NCBI GenBank assembly: GCA_027483535.1
Contig: JAIXUN010000001.1
Span: 289,432-353,431, forward strand
DNA: 64,000 bases
Source: a bacterium
Lineage (GTDB): Bacteria > Armatimonadota > Fimbriimonadia > Fimbriimonadales > Fimbriimonadaceae
Reading direction: 5' to 3'
Shown here: in pieces, positions 19,528 through 28,316 of the stretch
How positions within the stretch are numbered: position 1 is the stretch's first letter
Layout of the letters: every line of letters begins with the position of its first letter
Notes under the pieces: generated by a model
Told to the model about the DNA's origin: nothing
Databases searched by the model: none
What the model saw: the letters and a program-made list of their open reading frames with translations, nothing else
Position numbers and translations under genes: made by a program

Positions 19528-20073
19528 TTGCTCCATCGAATTCGCAAACTTCATAAGTGGATCGGACTGATCAACTCCTTGTTCCTGCTTCTCATCGCAG
19601 GGACAGGGTTCCTCCTTGCCATCAAGAGCCGAGTCTCTTGGGTGCGCCCGGAAGAAAAGGCGGGATCCCCTCGCTCGGAAAGCACGACCCGGATTTCTGC
19701 CGACGAGGCCATGGCGGCGGCTTTTTCGGTGGGGGAATCAACGTTGAAGGACCCTTCTGACGTTGACCGGGTGGACTATCGGCCCAAGCGTAACGTTTAC
19801 AAAGTGGTTTCAAAGGAGGGCTATACCGAAGTGCAGGTAGATGGCAATTCTGGGAAGGTGCTTCAGGTTGCGACACGCACCGACCAGTTCATCGAGGACC
19901 TTCACGACCTTTCGTTTTTCAACGATACGATGAAAGACTTTGTGCTGCCCGTGGTTGCGGTAGGGCTCGGCGCCCTTAGCCTTACGGGCGTTTACATTTA
20001 CGCCAACCCGGTCCTGCGTCGGCGCAAATTTGAAGCCGAGAAGCGGCAATCTACTCCGCCTTCGAATCCGTAA
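19528..20073 (+). CDS. PepSY-domain membrane protein, two transmembrane segments
   Basis: 181 residues from TTG. An N-terminal helix (HKWIGLINSLFLLLIAGTGFLLAI, starting HRIRKLHKW) and a C-terminal helix (VLPVVAVGLGALSLTGVYIY) frame an outer PepSY-like domain (about 55-125). The opening H..R..HKW..L resembles PepSY-TM proteins associated with iron reductases or respiratory proteins. GATAAT (19514-19519) ends eight bases before the TTG, so a nearly leaderless mRNA is possible. Its 3' end overlaps the convergent channel gene by 23 bases. Role unknown. Confidence 0.7.
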   Translation: MLHRIRKLHKWIGLINSLFLLLIAGTGFLLAIKSRVSWVRPEEKAGSPRSESTTRISADEAMAAAFSVGESTLKDPSDVDRVDYRPKRNVYKVVSKEGYTEVQVDGNSGKVLQVATRTDQFIEDLHDLSFFNDTMKDFVLPVVAVGLGALSLTGVYIYANPVLRRRKFEAEKRQSTPPSNP

Positions 20074-20863
20074 CGGGCTCCCACGCGTGCCTGTAAACGA
20101 AGTGGTAAACCAGCGCCACCATTCCGGCTCCGCCAACGATGTTTCCGAGGGTTACTGACGCGAGATTCAAGCCAATTCCTTGCCAATTCAACTGATAGTT
20201 GCGGAGCGGGGCAGCCACCGAGAACAGGTACAGGTTTGCAATGCTGTGCTCGAACCCGAGCGCAACGAAAGCCGTGACGGGTAGGACAATCGCGAGAATC
20301 TTGTCGGTGACGGTTCGACCTGCCATGGCCAGCCAAACCGCTAGACAGACAAACACGTTGCAGAGGATTCCTCGCGAAAACCCTTCGGTAAAAGTGAGTG
20401 AGGATTTGCTTTCGGCGATTCGAACGGCGGCGGCGGCAAAGTCAGCTTTAAGGCTTCCCGCAAGCGTGACAAGCACGGCTAACCCCAAGGCACCGAAAAG
20501 GTTGGAGACAAAAACCAGTAGCCAGTTTCGAATGAGCTCGAGAGTGGAGATTCTCTTCCCTGCCCACGCCATGACCAGTAAATTGTTGCCCGTGAAGAGT
20601 TCGGCTCCGGCGACAACCACTAAAATGAGTCCCACCGAGAATCCGAACCCGCCTAAGAATCTCGTGGGGGGACTGTGACCTGCATGAGGTTCAGAAACGA
20701 GAAACGTGTAGAGAAGCGCTCCTAGCCCAATGAATCCTCCGCCAAGAACGCCGAGAGCGAGCGTGGTGCGAGGGTGAAGTCGGGCCTTTTTGACCCCTAC
20801 GGTTTCAACGCGTTCCGCAATTTGGTCTGGCGAGTAGGCGTCCACACCGAAGACATCTGCCAT
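20051..20863 (-). CDS. Formate/nitrite transporter (FNT) family channel
   Basis: 270 residues, six membrane helices. FNT signatures are visible: GAELFTGNNLL (second signature region), GILCNVFVCLAVW, and GFEHSIANLYLF. Members conduct formate (FocA), nitrite (NirC) or hydrosulfide (HSC); nothing here settles which. No formate or nitrite enzymes lie nearby. Start ATG at 20863 with TAGGCT (20870-20875) ending six bases upstream and no Shine-Dalgarno, a leaderless layout. Convergent with the PepSY gene, overlapping it by 23 bases. Confidence 0.88.
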   Translation of the reverse strand: MADVFGVDAYSPDQIAERVETVGVKKARLHPRTTLALGVLGGGFIGLGALLYTFLVSEPHAGHSPPTRFLGGFGFSVGLILVVVAGAELFTGNNLLVMAWAGKRISTLELIRNWLLVFVSNLFGALGLAVLVTLAGSLKADFAAAAVRIAESKSSLTFTEGFSRGILCNVFVCLAVWLAMAGRTVTDKILAIVLPVTAFVALGFEHSIANLYLFSVAAPLRNYQLNWQGIGLNLASVTLGNIVGGAGMVALVYHFVYRHAWEPVTDSKAE

Positions 20864-20957
20864 GAACTAAGCCTAACCCCGTGAACTCCGCCGCGAGTGT
20901 CCCTCGTTTTTTGCCTATTCTGAACGTAGGCGGCCCCATTTCGGCCCCAGTTCGGAC

Positions 20958-21665
20958 TCATCTGGGTGAGAACGTATCCAATCGGAACCTGTAGTTTTTA
21001 TTCACTTTCGCGAGCTCTTTGGAATCGCAGAACTCGTTCATCGCCGCGGTCATGGCTTTCGGATCGTTCCAATACCGAATACTTGCGCAAGCGGCAATCG
21101 AGATCACGCCCCGCTCGCCTTTTCCGGGAAACGAATGAGACGCGATCTGGCAGCGTGGATCGGTCGGTGGTCTATCCCAAAGGATGGCCGAATATCCGGG
21201 CGTAAGGAAGGGCGTGATCATGTTGTTGTGACAGAGATCGGCAATCAAGGTTCCCTTCCAACCGGGTCGAAGCGCGAGAACGCTCAGTACCTCTGACCAC
21301 AAGAACGGCTTGAACTGAGACTCGTTCTGGGGAGAAACCTTTTCATCAGGCTCGAGGCGAATCGCAGGGGCGCCGTCGGCGACGATTCCGTGACCGCTGA
21401 CACAAACCCAAAGATGGCCCGAATTCCCGCTCATTTTGTTGCGGGCGAGGGTGAGCGCCTCGGTGATGCTTGATCGTCGATGCAGTTCCGGCGCGTAAAC
21501 CACGTTCGCCGGGGCGACGCCGAGTTTGAACCACTCTTCTCTCCACTCGGCGCAGTCTTTCTCGATCACCGCCCCATCCCTCCCATCCGGAATGCCAAGG
21601 ATAACGACCACGTCGGGATGGGTGGCGTTAATGACAGCGAACAGCAATAAGGACGATGCGACCAT
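20958..21665 (-). CDS. Secreted caspase-like (C14-type) protein
   Basis: 235 residues; N-terminal hydrophobic stretch is a probable signal peptide (to about residue 14). Caspase-fold hallmarks: a beta strand leading to the catalytic His in WVCVSGHGIVADG (His92), and a second strand leading to Cys145 in LIADLCHNN, matching the D-x-C of caspases and metacaspases. A third strand, GVISIAACAS, fits the fold. Short for the family, with no added domain. It may be a processing protease or a non-enzymatic relative. TAGTAT (21675-21680) ends nine bases before the ATG. Assignment is by motif and strand pattern only. Confidence 0.55.
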   Translation of the reverse strand: MVASSLLLFAVINATHPDVVVILGIPDGRDGAVIEKDCAEWREEWFKLGVAPANVVYAPELHRRSSITEALTLARNKMSGNSGHLWVCVSGHGIVADGAPAIRLEPDEKVSPQNESQFKPFLWSEVLSVLALRPGWKGTLIADLCHNNMITPFLTPGYSAILWDRPPTDPRCQIASHSFPGKGERGVISIAACASIRYWNDPKAMTAAMNEFCDSKELAKVNKNYRFRLDTFSPR

Positions 21666-21798
21666 GGTTGACCAATACTAACACTCTTGAGGATGAGCCG
21701 ATCTCGTAACGGTATTAGGGACCGTCTTCAGGCTCGACAACCTGCCCATCCGATTTACGATTCGTGGCCAAATAGAAACCCGGTAACCTTTGCCGCAG

Positions 21799-22974
21799 AT
21801 GGAACCCACGAAGCAGGCGCAAAGGGCCAGAGTCGCGGTTTCTGCCTACTTTCTCATTTTTGGATTGCTGGTCGGCAGCTGGCTTCCCCACATCCCCACC
21901 GTCCGAGCTCAGATCGGATGTTCGGAAGACGCTCTTGGACAGGCTTTGCTCTGTTCCGGACTGGGCGCCGTTGCCAGCATGCAAACCATGGGAGCGGCGA
22001 TTCACCGTTTTGGCACCGCGAAGGTTTGCCTTGCTTCCGCGCTGATGGCCTGTCTCTGCGTTCCCTGGCTGGTGCTCCACCAAAACATTTACACCCTAGG
22101 CTTTCATTTATTGGTCGTTGGGATTGCTTACGGTGCTCTGGACGTTGCGATGAATGCCCACGCGATCGAGGTGCAGAACCTCTATCCGAAGAGCATTCTA
22201 GCAACGACCCACGGGTTCTTCAGCGCGGGTGGAATCGTTGGCGGATTCGCCGCTTCGGCAACAACCAAGGCTCAGATTCTTCCCGTGACTCACCTTGTGA
22301 TAACGACGGTGGTGTTGCTGATCGCATCCATCGTTGCCTACCCCGCGCTTCTGCCCAAGACGTTTGATCGAAACGAAGAGGGACCTCACTTTGTGGTTCC
22401 CAAAGGTGCTTTGTTGGTCTTGGCTCTCTTGTGTGGGGCGGCCTTTTTTGCCGAAGAGGGCGTCATGACATGGAGCGCACTCTATGTTCGAGACTATCTC
22501 AAAGCCCAACCCGAGTTTGCTGGGATCGTGACGGGTTGCAGCGCGCTCGCAATGACGGTCGGACGCTTCTCGGGCGACTTCGTGCTTCAACGATTCACCA
22601 ACCGACAGGTAATCGCGTTTGGCGGAGCGATCTGCTTTCTAGGAGTTTTTCTCGCTTCTCAAGTCCGAGAACCCTGGCAGGCGATCTCCGCTTTCGCCCT
22701 GGCTTGCTTGGGGCTGGCGAACATTGTCCCCGCTGTCTTTCGTGAGGCGGGAAATCGCTCCGAAGTCTCCACCGGCGTGGGTCTTGCAGCGGTCACAACC
22801 GGGGGCTATGCCGGGTTCTTGCTTGGTCCGCCCTTGATTGGGCTGATTTCGGCTAGAACGAGCCTAGCGATAGGAATGGTTGTGATCTCGTTTTTGGGCA
22901 TCTGTTTGGCCGCTGGGGCTTTTGGTCGCACCTTTTCCGTAACTCGTAACGGTGAGACTGGGGGCGAGTCCTAG
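21799..22974 (+). CDS. Major facilitator superfamily transporter
   Basis: About 391 residues with 12 predicted membrane helices (first: VSAYFLIFGLLVGSWLPHIP). Conserved acidic residues and the GALDVAMNAHAIEVQ helix recall the YbjJ/FucP-like MFS branch, in which substrates are poorly known. ATG 21799 is preferred over the in-frame TTG 21790, since TAACCT (21784-21789) would be a -10 whose transcript begins close to the ATG and past the TTG. It stands alone between unlike genes. Substrate unknown; sugar or drug export are both possible. Confidence 0.8.
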   Translation: MEPTKQAQRARVAVSAYFLIFGLLVGSWLPHIPTVRAQIGCSEDALGQALLCSGLGAVASMQTMGAAIHRFGTAKVCLASALMACLCVPWLVLHQNIYTLGFHLLVVGIAYGALDVAMNAHAIEVQNLYPKSILATTHGFFSAGGIVGGFAASATTKAQILPVTHLVITTVVLLIASIVAYPALLPKTFDRNEEGPHFVVPKGALLVLALLCGAAFFAEEGVMTWSALYVRDYLKAQPEFAGIVTGCSALAMTVGRFSGDFVLQRFTNRQVIAFGGAICFLGVFLASQVREPWQAISAFALACLGLANIVPAVFREAGNRSEVSTGVGLAAVTTGGYAGFLLGPPLIGLISARTSLAIGMVVISFLGICLAAGAFGRTFSVTRNGETGGES

Positions 22975-23050
22975 ATTTCAACGATGGCTAAGTGAGGCGA
23001 ACAATTGAAAGAGATTCGTTCAAGCAGGTAACTATCAAATGGGGGAAAGA

Positions 23051-24397
23051 ATGGAGAACACTTCGGAACGGGAATTGGTCGCCGCTCGTCGTGCCAAGCG
23101 GGCACGAGCCGTTCGTCTTTCTCCTGAAGGCATTGCCGTTCTAGATGATCATCTTGAGACGCGGTGGAGAGCCGAGTTTCCGGATGAACGCCTCACTCGC
23201 CCCTTGCGTGCGGAATTGCTCGGCGTCAGCGTACGAACCGCCGACCGGTTGCTATCCGGAAGCCCGGTTGATCGGTCTTCCGTTGCCACCGCGTTCGCTC
23301 GCACAGCCTGCGAGTTGTTGCCCGAATATCTCATCGAACAGGATCCGACCGCTGCTGGGAATTCCGAGCTAGGGATGGACGATGATCTCGACACTACCGA
23401 CGAAGACCGAATCTATGAGTCTGTAGAGGTCGCGGACAGTCCAGTAACGGTGATCGCAACTTCTGAATCGAGCAAATTTTCGAGCACGACAGAATCCGTT
23501 CGAAGGGAGTCGAGAAGCGATTCGCCCCCGCGTGCTTTTTACTGGGCCCTTTTGCTTGTTCCGGTGATCTCGGTGATGATCATCGCAGGGGCGACGACCG
23601 GTCGTGGCAATGATGCGATGGCGAACCAGCAGTATCGAGAGTCGATTCAGATTTTGCTGACTAAAGGCCACGACGCCTACCAAAAAGGGGAATACGACAA
23701 GTCGGAGCGGCTCTTTTATGAGGTCCTCGAAAAGAACCAAGTCGCTCGCGACACCACCTATTTTGCCGATGCTAAGCGAGGGTTAGCCAATCTTGCCATC
23801 TATCGTGGCGACTATTCCAAGGCGTTGAAACTGGTCGACGAATCGTTGGCCCTGCACCAAGAATTCGACGCAGATAACCCGTACGGACCGCTCAATGAAA
23901 CGAAAGGCGATATCTACATGAAGCTTGGGAGTATCGCTGAGGCAGAAAAGTCTTACCGAACCTCTATCATCTACTACGGACGATCGAACGAACCTCTGGG
24001 CGTTGCAATGGTGCAAGGAGAGCTCGGCTCGATTTACACCAAGACAAACCGACTGGCCGAGGCAGAAACAGAACTCACAAGCGCACTCAAGTGGCTGAAA
24101 TTCAACAAACGCCCTCGTGAGATCGCCGCGATCCAGTTGTTACGAGCAGAGCTGAGGATCAAGCAGAATCGAATCGCCGAAGCTATCCAAATTGCTCGAG
24201 ACGCGCTCGCCTATTTCACCAAAGAAGACCACAAGCGCTGGAAGGCGAAGTCCAACTTAGTGCTCGGCAGGGCTTTACTTGCTGCAAAAAGCACTTCTCA
24301 AGCAGAGAGTTGCTTCAAGGAAGCCGAAAGTTTGTATCGAGAGATCAAGGATCGCGAAGGGCTGAAATCGGTCTTAAAGGCAAAACAAAAGCAATAA
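23051..24397 (+). CDS. Single-pass protein: cytoplasmic HTH-like region, TM, outer TPRs
   Basis: 448 residues from ATG 23051, which has a strong GGGGGAAAG Shine-Dalgarno; the upstream in-frame ATG 23039 overlaps that sequence and lacks one. Residues about 25-95 are basic and helical, and LTRPLRAELLGVSVRTADRLL has a helix-turn-helix feel (L/A-x3-LGVS-x3-A-x-RLL). An acidic, Ser-rich linker follows, then a membrane helix (FYWALLLVPVISVMIIAGA, about 163-181), then at least five TPR-like helical pairs to the end (for example AYQKGEYDKSERLFYEVLEK). The layout suggests an outer TPR sensor coupled to an inner nucleic-acid-binding part. Function unknown. Confidence 0.65.
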   Translation: MENTSERELVAARRAKRARAVRLSPEGIAVLDDHLETRWRAEFPDERLTRPLRAELLGVSVRTADRLLSGSPVDRSSVATAFARTACELLPEYLIEQDPTAAGNSELGMDDDLDTTDEDRIYESVEVADSPVTVIATSESSKFSSTTESVRRESRSDSPPRAFYWALLLVPVISVMIIAGATTGRGNDAMANQQYRESIQILLTKGHDAYQKGEYDKSERLFYEVLEKNQVARDTTYFADAKRGLANLAIYRGDYSKALKLVDESLALHQEFDADNPYGPLNETKGDIYMKLGSIAEAEKSYRTSIIYYGRSNEPLGVAMVQGELGSIYTKTNRLAEAETELTSALKWLKFNKRPREIAAIQLLRAELRIKQNRIAEAIQIARDALAYFTKEDHKRWKAKSNLVLGRALLAAKSTSQAESCFKEAESLYREIKDREGLKSVLKAKQKQ

Positions 24398-24609
24398 GCA
24401 CGCTGGAATCGTGCAAGATCGTGCAAGTTAAGCCACAGAGGCTATCTTTCCCGAAGTTTCAAGGCGTTTTCCAAGGGTCTCGTGTAACGTTGAATCCGTT
24501 GCCCAGAACCCACACTAAACGGCGGGCGACAAGCGAGCAGGGCCGGCTTTTGGGGAAAGGAGGACCGGTCCCTCGCCACTTTACGAGGGACGACCTGTAG
24601 GGTAAATGC
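24398..24609. terminator. Convergent intergenic region with hairpin and short direct repeat
   Basis: Between two convergent genes. It holds a tandem 10-base repeat ATCGTGCAAG (24408-24417 and 24418-24427) and a perfect hairpin GTCCCTCG-8-CGAGGGAC (24568-24591) next to the palindrome GGACCGGTCC. The hairpin may end transcription from either side, though T-tracts are lacking. No gene is seen. Confidence 0.4.
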
Positions 24610-26286
24610 CTACGGAATCCCTGGATAGAATCGCCAAGTTGACTTGAAGTCCTTCGGCACCTTCTGCTCAAGAACGCTCGCTCGCAGGAGTTCGATGGGG
24701 ATGCTGCCCTCAAGGAAGACCCGGTCGTGGAACTCCTTCTCTTTTAGCTTTCCTTTCTCGACCGTTTCGCGTCTCAGTTGCCAAATCTGCAGCGCGCCGA
24801 TCATGTAAGAGAGTTGGTAAAGCGGCGAGTACGCGCCGCTGAATGATCGCCGTACTTCGCCCTCGGCGGTGTTGCGTTCATGCCCGACCTTGTCCACCAG
24901 ATAGTCGATGCACTCTTGAACGGACATCTTCTTCAAGTGAAAATTAAGCGAAAAGACGATGCGCGCACATCGGTGCATTCTCCAAAAGAGCATGCCGACT
25001 CTATTCTCTGGCGACTTCTGGAAGCCCATGTTCCAGAACAGGAACTCGTAGTACAGGGCGTTCCCTTCGATCCAAAACGGCGTGCTGAACGGTCTGCGCT
25101 GGAGGTTGTAACGAGACGAGTAAACCTGCTGCAGGTGGTGCCCGGGTATGAGTTCGTGGTGAACGGTCGCCCGCGCGAAGTGGATGTTGTTGGCTCTTAG
25201 GCTCCCCAGCTTTTCGTTGTGCTCCATCTCCGAAGTCGGGAAGCTGACCATGATTTGCTCACCGCCCAGGAAGAACGGACTGGTCTTCTGCGCCTCTCGC
25301 GACATCATGGTCATTCGCCAAGTTTCTTTCGCGATCGGAGGGACCGTGACCAGATCGTGCCTCTCCACGTAGTCGATGGCCTCCAGAGCCAGGTCTCGAA
25401 TGAGGTTGGGCTGATCGCCCGGCGCGACGTAATCGTTTTTGACCTTCTCGAGCGCCTTCTTCCAATCGGAACCGAAGCCCATTTCCTGAGCCGCCTTCTT
25501 CATCTCGGCCTCGCACCAGGCGTATTCCTTTTCGGCGATCTGGACCAGTTCCTCCGGCGTGTAAGGGATGAACTCGTACTGCAGTTCGTTGAGCAGCGCT
25601 TCTCTTCCGATCGGATCACCGACGATGGGGTTCGGATCGTTCGGTCGAAGCCCGCAGACGGTTTGCCTAAGGAACGCGCTGTAATCTTCAAGCGACTTTT
25701 GCAGACGCTCGAACGGCTCTTTCACCCACCATGAGAAAGACGGATCGTACGAGTTGTAAAAGCGATACCAGCTCGCGAGATTGCGATTGAGGCTGTCGTT
25801 GAACCTCGCTGCTCGGTAAGCGGCGAACTTGTTCGCGCTTTTGTCGGCTTCCCATTTGGTTTTCAGCTTGCCGATCGCTTGGTTGATTGCGGTGAGTTCC
25901 TCGGCAATTTTCGGTGACGGAATGGGATTGGAACGCCGCTGGTCTTGACACAGGTCGATGAGATCTTCCGCAAAGGTGAGGAACGGCTTCGACTCTTCCA
26001 CTTGAGTCCGGAAAGCCTTTAGGAGCGCCTCTTGCCTTTTGAGGTGGTTGGAAAAGAGCACCCAGTCGATCTGTTCCGAGCGCTCGAGTTTGTCGAATGG
26101 GACGGCTTGGAGGGCTTTCGCGTAGTCGCCGTATAGCTTTTGCAGGCGATCAATCCTCGGGGTCGCCATTTCGACGGGATAGAAGCGATCGAGGGCGGCG
26201 GAGTCGGCCTGAAACTGTTCGATCGAGGGTCGGACGGAGGGCTGAATCATGGCTAAGGTGGAGAGGAGGGCAAGTGCAGCCGTCAT
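24610..26286 (-). CDS. DUF885 family protein, putative secreted zinc metallopeptidase
   Basis: 558 residues with a signal peptide (TAALALLSTLAMIQPS). Central zincin-like motif VHHELIPGHHLQQVY with a downstream glutamate in FWIEGNALYYEF, the pattern of the DUF885 family, which is distantly related to gluzincin carboxypeptidases. Helical throughout, length usual for DUF885. Probably acts on peptides outside the cytoplasm. TATGCT (26296-26301) ends nine bases before the ATG with no Shine-Dalgarno. No operon partner. Confidence 0.85.
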   Translation of the reverse strand: MTAALALLSTLAMIQPSVRPSIEQFQADSAALDRFYPVEMATPRIDRLQKLYGDYAKALQAVPFDKLERSEQIDWVLFSNHLKRQEALLKAFRTQVEESKPFLTFAEDLIDLCQDQRRSNPIPSPKIAEELTAINQAIGKLKTKWEADKSANKFAAYRAARFNDSLNRNLASWYRFYNSYDPSFSWWVKEPFERLQKSLEDYSAFLRQTVCGLRPNDPNPIVGDPIGREALLNELQYEFIPYTPEELVQIAEKEYAWCEAEMKKAAQEMGFGSDWKKALEKVKNDYVAPGDQPNLIRDLALEAIDYVERHDLVTVPPIAKETWRMTMMSREAQKTSPFFLGGEQIMVSFPTSEMEHNEKLGSLRANNIHFARATVHHELIPGHHLQQVYSSRYNLQRRPFSTPFWIEGNALYYEFLFWNMGFQKSPENRVGMLFWRMHRCARIVFSLNFHLKKMSVQECIDYLVDKVGHERNTAEGEVRRSFSGAYSPLYQLSYMIGALQIWQLRRETVEKGKLKEKEFHDRVFLEGSIPIELLRASVLEQKVPKDFKSTWRFYPGIP

Positions 26287-26499
26287 CGTTTCATTAGCAT
26301 ACAGGGGTTAGGCTGGAGTATTGTGCGCCGTCGAACACACCTAGATCACGTGAACGACGGGCAAAACAAAAAACCGAGAACCGCTCAGATCGCTCACCGA
26401 GAGAACTCGCTGGAGAAATTGAGGGAGTGGATGTTAAGAACGCCCTAGTTGAAACTTTTCTTCAACTGAAATACGCATCTCTTTGATAACATTGTTCTC
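26287..26499. promoter_or_regulatory. Divergent promoter region with inverted repeat
   Basis: 212 bases between divergent genes; no gene seen. TAACAT (26487-26492) lies seven bases before the GTG of the ankyrin gene, and TATGCT (26296-26301, reverse) before the peptidase. A perfect inverted repeat AGTTGAA-7-TTCAACT (26447-26467) about 20 bases upstream of TAACAT may be an operator. Confidence 0.4.
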
Positions 26500-28296
26500 G
26501 TGAGTCGAGCGGCGTTTGCGCGATATTGGTGGTTTCCGATTGGGTTCCTCATTCTCAGTTGCGGACGTCCGGAAGTACCTGCGGATTGGTCGGCAGAGAA
26601 AATTGGTGAAGAACTGAATTCGGCTCTCGACAAGGGAGACATGGCTCGCGCCGAACTATTGATCGACGCAGGTTTGCGCCTCAAACTGGCTGAGAAACCC
26701 ACCGAAAAGGAGCTCAAACTCGACTTTCAAGAAGCAATCAAGAAGAATCGATTTGCGCGCGTTCAGCAACTCCTAAAAGCGGGGGCCGATCCTAACAAGC
26801 CGTTCGTCAAACGTCTTCCGGGGATCGAGCTAAGCACGACACCCCTTGGAGTTGCGGTGGTTTCCGTACCGATGACCGAGCTATTGCTGAGAAATGGTGC
26901 GAATCTAGAACAGATTATCAACGCCGAACTAGGGACGCCACTAAGCTGTGCCTCATCATTTGGTAACAGCCGAACCGCCCTCTGGCTTCTTCACCGAAAG
27001 GCAAACGTGAAGGCGGCAGGTCCGCGGGGCAAAACCATACTCCACGGGGCCGTGGCCAATCCCAGGACCAACGTGGTCGAAATCCTTTTGGACAAGGGTT
27101 TGGATATCGAGGCACGAACACCCAAGCGTCCAGAGGTTCCTGAAGGGAACGAAAGCCAGGAACCTACCCAACTGATCGCTTGGCGTGAGGAAGGCGCGAC
27201 GCCACTGTTGCTCGCTGCTGGAAACCCACGGGTGGCTGAGCTCCTTCTGAAGCGAGGGGCAAACCGGAATGTGGTCGACGAGGATGGCGCGGGGCTACTT
27301 CACTACGCGGTTGCAAGAGGTTTTCCCGAATCGCTCTCGAGCATGCTAAAGCTAGGGTTGGATGTCAACAGACCGACAAAAATCGGCGCGACACCCCTTC
27401 ACGTCGCGGCTGCAAATGCAGGATGGTATGACACGAAAGATATTGAACTTCTGCTAGCAGCGGGCGCCAATCGGGAAGCGCGCGATGCGAGGGGCAGAAC
27501 ACCGGCGGACCTCTTCCGTCGCCTGTTCATGGACCGCCTAAAGGACCTCGCACTCACGAGGACTGGCGTTGAAATAGCGATGGGCGAAGAGATTGCGCGC
27601 GCCAACAATTTGCTCAAACTGCTTGATCCAAAAGCCAAACCGATTTCTGTCCCCCTACTCAAAGGGAAAGACGGTTGGCAGATCTACGACCCAATAAAGC
27701 TTTGGGATGAGGCGGAAGTCGGGCCGAGCCCAGTGATTCGTCGCAAGGTTACGGGCAGAGACAACAGGGCGGTCCTGAAACTATCTCTCGACGGTGGTTG
27801 GACAGGAGCACCGGTTGAGATTAGGAATTTATGGCTTTTGGGAAACGGAACGAAAGAAGGGCCCTTCAAACTCGGCGCCGGGGAATCTCGCGAGATAACT
27901 TTCCCGATGAATGTATTCGCTTACGGCGGTGCAGTCAGTTTTGAATGGCGCGTGGGCCGGAACAGCGGCAGATACCAAAGGGAACGCTACGCATGGCCGC
28001 CTCGGGTGTCTGAAGTCCTTCGCGGGACGCAGGTTTATGCGGTATCGAACGATCCGTTTGGCCGCCCAGTGCACTTCCGAGTCATCAAGCTGATTAGGAA
28101 CGACAAGGAAGTTGCCCCCGAACGAAAGGAGGGAGTGTTCGGCGATTCTGGACTTTCCGTACACAGCCTTGACGAGACCGGGACCGTCGAGCTTGAGGTG
28201 TGGCTTGAAGAAGAGCGTCAGGCTCGTAAGAGGAAGGGGAAGACAGGGGATATCGTGCGATGGTCTTCTGGAAACCACTTCCTACCTGCCAGATGA
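26500..28296 (+). CDS. Ankyrin-repeat lipoprotein with C-terminal beta domain (family copy 1)
   Basis: 598 residues from GTG. Signal peptide with lipobox (LILSC, Cys at about 23), so outer-facing and lipid anchored. A helical opener (AEKIGEELNSALDKGDMARAELLIDAGL) leads into about seven ankyrin repeats (to about residue 345: TPLLLAAGNPRVAELLLKRGAN, ATPLHVAAANAG). From about 385 the protein matches copies 33275 and 39529: DGWQIYDP, RRKVTG, a GESREITFP turn and DPFGRPVHFRVIKL. No known domain is recognised in that part. TAACAT ends seven bases before the GTG. Confidence 0.75.
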   Translation: MSRAAFARYWWFPIGFLILSCGRPEVPADWSAEKIGEELNSALDKGDMARAELLIDAGLRLKLAEKPTEKELKLDFQEAIKKNRFARVQQLLKAGADPNKPFVKRLPGIELSTTPLGVAVVSVPMTELLLRNGANLEQIINAELGTPLSCASSFGNSRTALWLLHRKANVKAAGPRGKTILHGAVANPRTNVVEILLDKGLDIEARTPKRPEVPEGNESQEPTQLIAWREEGATPLLLAAGNPRVAELLLKRGANRNVVDEDGAGLLHYAVARGFPESLSSMLKLGLDVNRPTKIGATPLHVAAANAGWYDTKDIELLLAAGANREARDARGRTPADLFRRLFMDRLKDLALTRTGVEIAMGEEIARANNLLKLLDPKAKPISVPLLKGKDGWQIYDPIKLWDEAEVGPSPVIRRKVTGRDNRAVLKLSLDGGWTGAPVEIRNLWLLGNGTKEGPFKLGAGESREITFPMNVFAYGGAVSFEWRVGRNSGRYQRERYAWPPRVSEVLRGTQVYAVSNDPFGRPVHFRVIKLIRNDKEVAPERKEGVFGDSGLSVHSLDETGTVELEVWLEEERQARKRKGKTGDIVRWSSGNHFLPAR

Positions 28297-28316
28297 CACG
28301 GCTCGGGAGTGGGAGT

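Noticed and set aside
21687-22367. Plus-strand frame of 226 codons overlapping the MFS gene
   Set aside because: Out of frame with the MFS protein, which has clear membrane helices; this frame is Arg/Ser-rich and lacks a start signal.
24408-24427. Tandem 10-base repeat ATCGTGCAAG
   Set aside because: Only two copies, no spacer structure, so not a CRISPR or transposon end; likely a chance or slippage duplication.
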